Shown here: piece by piece, positions 18,601 through 24,625 of the stretch
How positions within the stretch are numbered: position 1 is the stretch's first letter
How the letters are laid out: each line of letters begins with the position of its first letter
NCBI GenBank assembly: GCA_041676625.1
Contig: JBAYRN010000004.1
Span: 1-64,000, forward strand
DNA from: JAEXNA01 sp041676625
Lineage (GTDB): Bacteria > Vulcanimicrobiota > Xenobia > Xenobiales > JADMJV01
Length of the DNA: 64,000 nucleotides
Reading direction: 5' to 3'
Notes under the pieces: generated by a model
The model's input: only the letters and a program-made list of their open reading frames with translations
Told to the model about the DNA's origin: nothing
Database searches by the model: none
Translations under genes and position numbers: made by a program

Positions 18601-19457
18601 GGGCGCGAGGCAAAGACCAGAAGCATCTTCTTGATCTCCGGGAACTCCCCGTTCAGCGATTCTTCCAGGGCGGTGAGGGAGGCCGCCGCCCCCACCACCA
18701 GGGCTTCCGGGGTGTGGGTGATGGCGGTGAGTTCGGGGACCCCTTCGGTGGAGATCAAAGTAGGATAGCGCTTGTGGGCTTTGTTGATGTAGACCCCGAG
18801 TTCGGTGGCTCCGCAAACCATCTCCGCCTCGGGGTGTTGGGCCAGCAAGTCCAGGAGTTGCTCGAGACTATTCGGGCGGAGAAATTTTTGCTCGGAGTTT
18901 TGATAGCCGACCGGCTGTAGGGCCGGTACCTCTTTGCTCAGCCGCTCTTGGAAGGGATCGCTCTGGCAGCGCTTGTCGCAGGCCTCCAGAAAGGCGTCGC
19001 GGATGGGTCGGTAACCGGTACAGCGACAGAGGTTTCCGCTGAGCTGGTCGTTGATCTGCCAGGGCTCTTTGAGATCGTCTCGATAGAAGCCCGTAAACAT
19101 GGAGGCCACGAAGCCCGGCGTGCAATAGCCGCACTGGGAACCGTAGTGACGCACCATGGCTTCCTGCACCGGGTGCATGGCCTCGGGAGTGCCGATCCCC
19201 TCGACGGTGATCACTTCTTTACCGGCGAGGGTGGGTAAAAGGGCGATGCAACTGTTGATGGCCCGGTAGGTGGGCTTGCCTTGAGCATTCCTCTCCACCA
19301 CTGCCACCGTGCACGCTCCGCAGTCGCCCTCGGCGCAACCTTCCTTGCTCCCGGTGCAGCCCTGTCCTCGCAAATAGCTGAGCAGGGACTGGTTCGTAGA
19401 AGCGCCTGACACCTTCTCGGTGCGGCCGTTTAGAGTAAACTCAAAGCTTGATTCCAT
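15672..19457 (-). CDS. Single-chain xanthine dehydrogenase (FeS-FAD-Mo)
   Basis: A 1261-residue molybdenum hydroxylase with all three modules in one chain. Residues 1-165 carry two [2Fe-2S] clusters: Cys41, Cys46, Cys49 and Cys70 (plant type), then Cys109, Cys112, Cys144 and Cys146 (GNLCRCTGYRPI). An FAD domain follows (about 185-425, with LGGNLVTASPIGD). The molybdopterin part (about 490-1261) has GQEHFYLE, GGGFGGKE, YRGFGGPQG and the catalytic Glu1200 in VGEPPFMLA. These fit purine oxidation (hypoxanthine and xanthine to urate). Bacterial enzymes are more often split into XdhA and XdhB; the fused form is like the eukaryotic enzyme. No XdhC maturation gene is visible. GAGG lies 7 bases before the ATG. 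Other aldehyde or purine substrates cannot be excluded. Confidence 0.92.
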   Translation of the reverse strand: MESSFEFTLNGRTEKVSGASTNQSLLSYLRGQGCTGSKEGCAEGDCGACTVAVVERNAQGKPTYRAINSCIALLPTLAGKEVITVEGIGTPEAMHPVQEAMVRHYGSQCGYCTPGFVASMFTGFYRDDLKEPWQINDQLSGNLCRCTGYRPIRDAFLEACDKRCQSDPFQERLSKEVPALQPVGYQNSEQKFLRPNSLEQLLDLLAQHPEAEMVCGATELGVYINKAHKRYPTLISTEGVPELTAITHTPEALVVGAAASLTALEESLNGEFPEIKKMLLVFASRPIRNRASLGGNLVTASPIGDMAPVLLALNASVELAGRNGRRSVPLSDFFVGYRKTVLAPGEVMVSVSIPRVMASPSRLVNSYKVSKRRELDIAIVSAGFCVETDPAGIVTAARLGYGGVAAMPSRALKTEEFLRGRPWNESTVKGALEVLAEEFAPIDDVRAQAEFRKHLIVNLFEKFWLKEESAAQDLPLNFTPGELFPETDDSRGLKHDSAVGHATGTAQYVDDQARRRPMLELWPVLSTQAHARITELDTSKAESMPGVVCVLTAKDVPGLNDIGALRPDEPLLADGLVHYHGQVIAAVVGHSLEECKNAARAVTAQYEPLEPIRNVREAIAQNSFHTDPHIIRRGDVEQAFQNSTHVVEGELEIGGQEHFYLESQAAWAERGDDGDVFVCSSTQHPSEIQAVVSHVLHLPANKVVVEAPRMGGGFGGKETQGNGWASLAALAAWKTDRPVRLQLDRDVDMTVTGKRHPFYGKYQVGFDAEGRIQGARVNLVSDGGWALDLSESISDRALFHLDNAYYFPAVDFSSRVGKTNNCSHTAYRGFGGPQGVVFCEEILDRVARHLSLPPELVRERNLYHGEGESNRTHYGQDLKDNRIQQIWTTLRDQQRLGARRAEIQAWNKAHPYKKRGIAMTPVKFGISFTASFLNQAGALVLIYRDGTVQVNHGGTEMGQGLYSKMQGVAMREFGTPAHRIRVMKTRTDKVPNTSPTAASSGADLNGAAVRAACLILKGRLAEVAARLLSERGTPSEPEDITFADDKIGGMPFQEVVEAAYLSQVSLSTTGYYSTPGLAYDKKSGKGIPFHYFAYGAAITEVEVDGLTGMKRILRVDILHDVGESLNPHVDRGQIEGAFVQGSGWLTGEELKWNHEGRLLSHSASTYQIPSIGDAPAEFNVTLLKNAPQDGVIHGSKAVGEPPFMLATSTREAIRDAIAAFAGESSPKVVPLACPATHEAIFHCIDSIKARPRGDLATMTAH

Positions 19458-19534
19458 TGTAAAACCTCAAAGTAGTAACCAGTAACTTTTTGAGGAGTTG
19501 CCCCCGGGTCCTGCCCGGTTCGCTTAAATAGGCG

Positions 19535-20602
19535 CTACCAGGCAACTTGATAGCGCAGGCGGAAGCCCTGGGTGTCCACCGGCGCCCCTTCCAAAGACTG
19601 CCGCATTTCATAGTTGAGCATGACCCGGTGGATGGGTTCGCGAGAGAGGTAGTAATTGAGACCGATCACCTTTCGGTCACGATCATCGGTTCGGTTGCTC
19701 ACCGACAGATAAGAACGGTTGTCGAGGTCTGGGTCGAAACGGTCGTAGCTGAGGACCAACTCCAACGGCTCGGCTATCCGATAGATCCCGCTGAAGTAGT
19801 AGCCGAAGGCCCGGGTGTCTCCCTGGTTGGCAGTGTTGTAGCCACTGCTGAAGATCGCCTCCGACTCTACTCGGAAGGGGCCGGACTCCCACTGCAGTTC
19901 TCCTCCCACCCGCCGCACCGGAATGTCCAGGGTCGTGCCGGTGGGCCGGAAGCTACCCAGGTGCCCGGAGACGCCCAGGTTGAGCTGGTCGGTCACCTGA
20001 AAGCTAGCCCGCCCGATCAGTTCCAACCCGCCGTTGCTGTCTCCGTTGCTGCGGGGCTGGCCCAGAAAGGTGCCCAGGGCAAACTCTCCCAGTCCGGGTT
20101 GCTGGTGGCTCAGCATGATCCCCACGTCTCGCTCCGGATAGAAGTAGACGGTGGCGTCGCTGCGCTCCACCGTATTGATGGTTTGAGAACTCCGCAGCCC
20201 CTCCCAACCGAACGGCACCTTGTAGCGGCCCACGGAAAGAGATGTCTCATCGGAGAAGTCGTACTTCAAGAGCAGATCCAGGATTTCGATCCGTCGCTCC
20301 TCGAAATCGAACTCAAACTCGGTGTCCAATTCCAGGTTGGGGGAAAACTCCACCACCCAGACGGGACGAACCCTACGAAAGAAGATCTTGTCGTCGGCCG
20401 GGAAGCTGCCGATACCGTTGTTGATGGGGCTGAAACTACCGGCCCGAGAACTCCCCAACCCACCGGTATTGAGTTGGAGCTGAACCTGACCCTGATGGGT
20501 GATGTTCGGATAGTGAGTCGTCTCCTCCGCCTCGGCGTCTTCTTGCGACCAGGCGGGTAGGACGAACCACAGAATCAGTAGTATCAGGCTCACGACGCGC
20601 AT
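19535..20602 (-). CDS. Outer-membrane porin, phosphate-selective O/P type
   Basis: A 355-residue protein with a signal peptide (MRVVSLILLILWFVLPAWSQ) and alternating amphipathic beta strands to the end. It closes with LRYQVAW, the aromatic C-terminal residue recognised by the BAM machinery. The pattern VGRYKVPFGWE and the RSDATVYFYPERDVGI stretch resemble OprO/OprP-family porins. Substrate preference (phosphate, pyrophosphate or other anions) is not visible. ATG at 20602 is preferred because GAAGAG lies about 10 bases upstream and the signal begins directly. It may be cotranscribed with the dehydrogenase downstream (77-base gap). It is one of the clearest signs of an outer membrane in this organism. 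Confidence 0.85.
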   Translation of the reverse strand: MRVVSLILLILWFVLPAWSQEDAEAEETTHYPNITHQGQVQLQLNTGGLGSSRAGSFSPINNGIGSFPADDKIFFRRVRPVWVVEFSPNLELDTEFEFDFEERRIEILDLLLKYDFSDETSLSVGRYKVPFGWEGLRSSQTINTVERSDATVYFYPERDVGIMLSHQQPGLGEFALGTFLGQPRSNGDSNGGLELIGRASFQVTDQLNLGVSGHLGSFRPTGTTLDIPVRRVGGELQWESGPFRVESEAIFSSGYNTANQGDTRAFGYYFSGIYRIAEPLELVLSYDRFDPDLDNRSYLSVSNRTDDRDRKVIGLNYYLSREPIHRVMLNYEMRQSLEGAPVDTQGFRLRYQVAW

Positions 20603-20731
20603 ACATCGAAGCTCTTCTCGGCCCCTCTTGGGCGGCCTTTCCCCCAACCTTAGGCTCGCCTTATGAAGCGCTTTCGATTTCTAAGCTAGTTCTAAGATGA
20701 GGTTTGCAGCGGACCTGGAACTGGGGAATTC

Positions 20732-21514
20732 ATGACAACCATGAAAACCAATCACGCTCTGGTGACCGGTGGCACCTCCGGTATCGGGTACGCTATGGCT
20801 CGCCGCCTGGCGGACCTAGGGTATCGAGTGAGCGTCAACGGACTCATCGATCCCAGCACCCTGAACGATTTTCTACTCAGTTTCGGCGACTCCCAGAGGG
20901 TGCGCTTCGCGGAGGCCGATCTGGCCGACCCTGGAGCGATCGAGAGCATGATGAAGCAAGCCCGCGAGGAATTCGGACCGATCTCCGTGTTGGTCAACAA
21001 CGCAGGCGTTCAACACGTTTCGCCCGTGGAGGAGTTCAGCGCCGATAAATGGGAGCAGATCATTGCCATCAACCTGAGTTCCAACTTCCACACGATTCGT
21101 CTGGCGGTACCCGGTATGAAAGAGATGGGGTGGGGGAGGATCATCAACCTGGCCTCGGCCCACTCCCTGGTGGCTTCTCCCTTCAAGGCGGCTTACGTGT
21201 CGGCCAAGCACGGGGTGCTCGGTCTAACCAAGACGGTGGCACTGGAACTGGCCAAGCACAACATCACCTGTGTGGCTATCTGTCCGGGCTACGTGAAGAC
21301 CCCCCTGGTGGAAAAGCAGATCCCCGACACCGCCCGGGCCCGGGGCATGACCGAGCAAGAGGTGGTGGAGCAGGTGTTGTTGGCGGCCCAACCCACCGGC
21401 CGGTTCGTGACCGTGGAGCAGATCGCCGACACCATGCAGTTCCTGCTCACCGATGGGGCAGCCAGCATCACTGGCACGGCTCTTTCCATCGATGGAGGGT
21501 GGACGGCTCAGTAG
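20732..21514 (+). CDS. bdhA: 3-hydroxybutyrate dehydrogenase
   Basis: A 260-residue short-chain dehydrogenase. GGTSGIG (13-19) binds NAD, NNAG is at 89-92, and the catalytic residues are Ser142, Tyr155 and Lys159 (YVSAK). The C-terminal half has the hallmarks of D-3-hydroxybutyrate dehydrogenases: CPGYVKTPLVEKQIPDTA, VLLAAQPTGRFVTVEQIAD and SIDGGWTAQ. It interconverts 3-hydroxybutyrate and acetoacetate in polyhydroxybutyrate or ketone-body metabolism. Length and residue numbering match well-studied bacterial enzymes. It diverges from the porin with 129 bases between the starts. No other polyhydroxybutyrate genes are in the window. Confidence 0.92.
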   Translation: MTTMKTNHALVTGGTSGIGYAMARRLADLGYRVSVNGLIDPSTLNDFLLSFGDSQRVRFAEADLADPGAIESMMKQAREEFGPISVLVNNAGVQHVSPVEEFSADKWEQIIAINLSSNFHTIRLAVPGMKEMGWGRIINLASAHSLVASPFKAAYVSAKHGVLGLTKTVALELAKHNITCVAICPGYVKTPLVEKQIPDTARARGMTEQEVVEQVLLAAQPTGRFVTVEQIADTMQFLLTDGAASITGTALSIDGGWTAQ

Positions 21515-21523
21515 CGGTTTTAG

Positions 21524-21547
21524 GGTTTCGCGATCGCCACGGTCATG
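21524..21547 (+). repeat. Short copy of a prepilin signal coding sequence
   Basis: Directly after an in-frame TAG, 24 bases encode GFAIATVM. This is identical at the protein level to the prepilin signal of the next gene (21728-21751, GFAIATVM); 14 bases, TTCGCGATCGCCAC, are identical in DNA. The frame then stops after six codons. It may be a small duplication or a remnant of a lost pilin gene. The shared core includes the palindrome GCGATCGC. Confidence 0.4.
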
Positions 21548-21709
21548 CGGTCAGTCTTCTCGATCTAAAATCGAGGGTTGCCCTTAGCTTATCTCTTGCG
21601 TGTGAACTTCAGATTGCTGCTTTGTTAGTAGAGTTTGAAAATGCTGTTGCTGATTTATGCACTCGGGCGTGTGTTGCTCAAATTTTGAGGTATACTTCTT
21701 GAGGTGTTG

Positions 21710-22894
21710 ATGTCTTCGTTGCGAAAGGGATTCGCGATCGCCACTGTGATGATGGTCCTGGGGATCCTGGCGATTATTACTACCGCGCTGGTAGCTGTAG
21801 GAAGCGGCAATTTGCAGACCTCCTTTATGTCGCTGCGCAGTGACAAGGCGTATTACGCGGCCGAAGGGGGAGGGCAGGCGGCCTTGTGGGAGCTTTCTCG
21901 CAACTCTGCCTGGACCGGCTTCACCCCGGCGGTGCAGGAATTGCCCAATAGCGAATGTACCTACAAAGTGGAGACCTTTCGCGAGGGTGGGCCCTCACCT
22001 CCCAACGGAGTGATTGTACCCCCCGGCCTGGTATACGTGCTGAGCACCGGAACGTACGACGATTTCTCCCGTCAGATCGGACTCATGGTCCGAACCGAGG
22101 TGGGCACCCTGGACTACGCGGCGGTGGCTCACGAGAAGATCACGGTGCAGGGAGGCTCGAGTGTCACTTCTCGTGACCCGGTGACCAATGAGGTGCTTCC
22201 TCAGGCAGCCAATATTGCCACCAATGGAATCCAGGACGGTGCCATTACGGTTCAGGGAGGTTCTACGGTGGTGGGTAACGCCGATGCCGGACTTGGAGCA
22301 GCCAGCACCTCGATCGTGGTGGAGGGTGGATCCAACGTCGAAGGGACCCGAGGGAATCTCTCAGCACCCGTTCCAATGGACCCCGTAGTGCTGCCCGCCG
22401 ACCCGAGTGGCGCCGCCCCGGCGATGGCCGATGCCGCAAACATCGTCAATCTCACTCCCGGGGTTTACGGAGATGTAACCTCGCAGGGGGGTGCTGAAAT
22501 GATCTTGGCCCCGGGGGAATACACCTTCAAGAGTCTTACCCTCCAGGGCGGTGGACAGTTCGCCATCACCGGCCCCACCACCATCTACATTCAGAGTGAC
22601 GTGACCATCATGACCGGCGCGGTCGTAAACCCCAGCAAGGTGCCCACGGATCTTAAATTTCTGGTAGAAGATGGTACAGTGACGGTGCAGCAGGGGGGCC
22701 TCGCCTACTACGTGCTTTACGCTCCCACTTCTTCAGTGGTGTATCAAGGCGGTTCTACCGTCTACGGCAACCTGATCGGTAACGATCTCACCATTCAGAA
22801 TGGTTCCCATCTCTTTTTCGATCCTGCGTCCAGCGGAGCCGCCACCGAGGGCGGCTCCACCACCGCCATGGTGGTCAGCCACCAGCGGTTTTAG
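21710..22894 (+). CDS. PilX-like protein with a QGGS-repeat beta-helix
   Basis: A 394-residue protein. The N-terminus RKGFAIATVMMVLGILAII is a prepilin-like hydrophobic helix without Glu at +5, as in PilX-type proteins, and is followed by KAYYAAEGGGQAAL, a typical PilX segment. The C-terminal two thirds are beta-rich, with recurring turns: TVQGGSSV, TVQGGSTV, VEGGSNV, SQGGAEM, LQGGGQF, VQQGGLAY and YQGGSTV. These recur every 15-40 residues. This suggests a right-handed beta-helix displayed outside the cell. GAGG lies five bases before ATG 21710. It is a single gene on its strand, close to two minus-strand prepilins at 23492-24494. Function is probably adhesion or pilus-tip display (inference). 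Confidence 0.78.
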   Translation: MSSLRKGFAIATVMMVLGILAIITTALVAVGSGNLQTSFMSLRSDKAYYAAEGGGQAALWELSRNSAWTGFTPAVQELPNSECTYKVETFREGGPSPPNGVIVPPGLVYVLSTGTYDDFSRQIGLMVRTEVGTLDYAAVAHEKITVQGGSSVTSRDPVTNEVLPQAANIATNGIQDGAITVQGGSTVVGNADAGLGAASTSIVVEGGSNVEGTRGNLSAPVPMDPVVLPADPSGAAPAMADAANIVNLTPGVYGDVTSQGGAEMILAPGEYTFKSLTLQGGGQFAITGPTTIYIQSDVTIMTGAVVNPSKVPTDLKFLVEDGTVTVQQGGLAYYVLYAPTSSVVYQGGSTVYGNLIGNDLTIQNGSHLFFDPASSGAATEGGSTTAMVVSHQRF

Positions 22895-23491
22895 ATCAAT
22901 TCTCACTGCGGTCAGCAGACGGTGCTGCATGCTGATGCAGCGTGTTGGCAAGTTGTCAGTCGGTTAGCAGATCGGGGTCCACGCCTAGCTCGCGTAGTCG
23001 TTCCGCGAGGATTTCGGCTCTTCGAGCCTCTTGCTCGGTACGTTGCCGTTCTTCCGCTTTTCCGGCTTCAACTCCGGCTTCGAACCAGTTGTTGCCGGGG
23101 GATTCAGCACGGCGCTGCATGATGATGCAGTGCGGCGTGGGGGCGCGGCGCGGGTACCGGGGGATGCAGCACGGCGTTGCATGATGATGCAGTACCGCGC
23201 GGGGGCGCGGCGCGGGTACCGGGGGATTCAGCTCGGCGCTGCATGATGATGCAGTGCGGCGTGGGGGCGCGAAAAGTTAGCCGTTTCAACCCGCGAAGTT
23301 TAGCGGGTTCAAGTCGCTAGATCTCGGCGTACCTGCGCGGGGAGTATGCGGCAGCCCGGGGGCGCCACATGTGGCAGGCCGGGGGAGCCACAACGCGCGC
23401 GGGGCTGGGGGATTCGGCACGGCACTGCATGATGATGCAGTACCGCGCGGGGGCACAGCGCGCGGGGGCGCGGCGCATGGATCAACAGGCC
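22895..23491. repeat. 62-bp repeat field with palindromic hairpins
   Basis: This 597-base stretch has no intact gene. Two full 62-bp units lie at 23097-23158 and 23159-23220, and a third begins at 23221 and decays near 23271. Each has a GGGGGATNCAGC-like head, the hairpin CTGCAT-GATG-ATGCAG, and a GC-rich tail ending in GGGTACC. Hairpins sit at 23115, 23177 and 23239, exactly 62 bases apart, and again at 23425, exactly three units later. A related hairpin with loop GCTG lies at 22925-22940. In the 23425 copy the stem extends to CGGCACTGCAT/ATGCAGTACCG with one mismatch. Between 23271 and 23400 the units are degenerate. No spacer-repeat structure of a CRISPR is present. Confidence 0.85.
22956..23120 (-). 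pseudogene. C-terminal remnant of a Uma2-family protein
   Basis: A 54-codon minus-strand frame ends with coiled-coil sequence WFEAGVEAGKAEERQR, then EQEARRAEILAERLREL and GVDPDLL before the stop. This is the characteristic tail of Uma2-family (PD-(D/E)XK nuclease-like) proteins (family knowledge). The nuclease core is absent. Upstream of the tail the frame runs straight into the 62-bp repeat field, and its only ATG lies inside a repeat hairpin. It is therefore read as a truncated remnant, not a gene. A small independent ORF cannot be fully excluded. Confidence 0.6.
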
Positions 23492-24100
23492 TTAGTTTTG
23501 CACCTTGACTTCACTCTGGGCGGAGAGGGACGTGACTTTTTCGGAATTGAGCGGTTTGGTCACGGTTAGGCTGACTCGGAAGGTCTCGGGGGTGCTGCCC
23601 GGGACCACTGAGAAGGCGGTCACGTGTAAGGCTGCGGGGGCTTGGGCCGGGGCGGTCTGGAAGTCGCCCAGGGCGGGGGGGGCTGGAGTGGGCGGTAAGA
23701 CGGCCGGGGCGGGGAGTTCGAGTTCTGCTCGCATCAAGACTTCGGCTGGGGCAGGTTGATGATAGAAGCATACCCACTTTTTCCACTCCAGGTTGGTGCC
23801 GCTGTAGGTGTACCGGGTGTAATCGGCCTGGGTGATGAGGCTTTGGGGAGAAAGCATGGCCACGAAATCGGGAGCGGTGCCTATGGTTATGGTGGCAGAA
23901 TTGCTGGCAGCCAATTCCTGACTGACCTTGCGTAGGCCCATCAGGGAGTTCTGATGGGCCGTCTGCAACGCCTGGGCCTGCTGAAGATAACGAAAGCCTG
24001 CCACCAGCAGCAGGTACAGGCTGCCCAGTAGAAACAGCAGCAACCCCATGGCAACCGCCAACTCAAGGATGCTGAACCCCAGTCTTCTAGAGTTGGACAC
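23492..24100 (-). CDS. Prepilin-like protein, PilW type
   Basis: A 202-residue prepilin with N-terminus RRLG/FSILELAVAMGL: Gly at -1, Phe at +1 and Glu at +5. A hydrophobic helix and the segment LQTAHQNSLMGLRKVSQEL, typical of PilW/GspJ minor pilins, follow. The middle is rich in Pro and Ala (about 127-152). The start codon lies inside the end of the upstream prepilin gene (14-base overlap), so the two are translationally coupled. The gene runs into the 62-bp repeat field. It forms a second minor-pilin set separate from that at 194-4339. Confidence 0.78.
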   Translation of the reverse strand: MSNSRRLGFSILELAVAMGLLLFLLGSLYLLLVAGFRYLQQAQALQTAHQNSLMGLRKVSQELAASNSATITIGTAPDFVAMLSPQSLITQADYTRYTYSGTNLEWKKWVCFYHQPAPAEVLMRAELELPAPAVLPPTPAPPALGDFQTAPAQAPAALHVTAFSVVPGSTPETFRVSLTVTKPLNSEKVTSLSAQSEVKVQN

Positions 24101-24494
24101 GAAGGCTCTCCAGGCGCACCCGACGGGTGGTTTCGGAGTGCTGCCACTCCACGGTTACAACCACACTCTTTTGCTCTCCGGGGTTGACTTCGACCACTTC
24201 GGTAATAACCTGGTAGGAAACGGTGGAGGCCACCCCGTTGACGACGGAACCCAGTGGAAATTCCACCGCCGTTTCGGTGACCACGTTGGGGTAAGGCAGA
24301 GAGCACAGTCTCTCCATGTTTTCCCGGGCCAGGTGCAGAGCCACGGCGTACTCCCTGGCCTGGCTCGAGGAGCGGGCTGAGGAAGCCAAAACACCGAACA
24401 CCAAAAGCAGCGCCACCGTGAAGATCCCCAGACCCACCACGATCTCCAGCAGTAAGCTCACCCCCGCCTGGCTCTTACTCACACGTCCCCCCAT
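24087..24494 (-). CDS. Prepilin-like protein with shifted Glu
   Basis: A 135-residue PilV/GspI-like protein. The N-terminus KSQAG/VSLLLEIVVGLGIF has the cleavage glycine, but the conserved glutamate is at +6 instead of +5 because of one extra Leu. The rest (SSSQAREYAVALHLARENME) matches PilV-type proteins. ATG at 24494 starts the protein directly before the signal; a longer frame to 24566 adds unrelated sequence. It is followed with a 14-base overlap by the PilW-like gene. If the shift is real, processing or assembly may be altered, because Glu5 aligns pilins with their neighbours (family knowledge). Confidence 0.75.
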   Translation of the reverse strand: MGGRVSKSQAGVSLLLEIVVGLGIFTVALLLVFGVLASSARSSSQAREYAVALHLARENMERLCSLPYPNVVTETAVEFPLGSVVNGVASTVSYQVITEVVEVNPGEQKSVVVTVEWQHSETTRRVRLESLRVQL

Positions 24495-24564
24495 TAAAAG
24501 AATTCTTATCGGAGATCTTGTCTCGAGGTGGGAAAGTTCCTCTGCTAGCGGCGGAGAGGCGCAC

Positions 24565-24598
24565 AAAAAAACACCCCCGCTGGTGAAGGCGGGGGTGC
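24565..24598 (-). terminator. Rho-independent terminator
   Basis: Read on the minus strand, CACCCCCGC, an 8-base loop and GCGGGGGTG form a 9-bp GC-rich stem followed by seven T residues. It lies directly downstream of the minus-strand lipoprotein gene ending at 24626 and separates it from the prepilin pair that begins at 24494. Confidence 0.9.
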
Positions 24599-24625
24599 TC
24601 TTGGGTAGGCCTCGGTTAGACGGGG

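Noticed and set aside
19547..20560. Plus-strand open frame of 337 codons
   Set aside because: Antisense shadow of the porin gene, whose strand pattern and signal peptide are clear.
22895..23491. CRISPR array
   Set aside because: Repeats are tandem with no unique spacers of constant length, and no cas genes are nearby.
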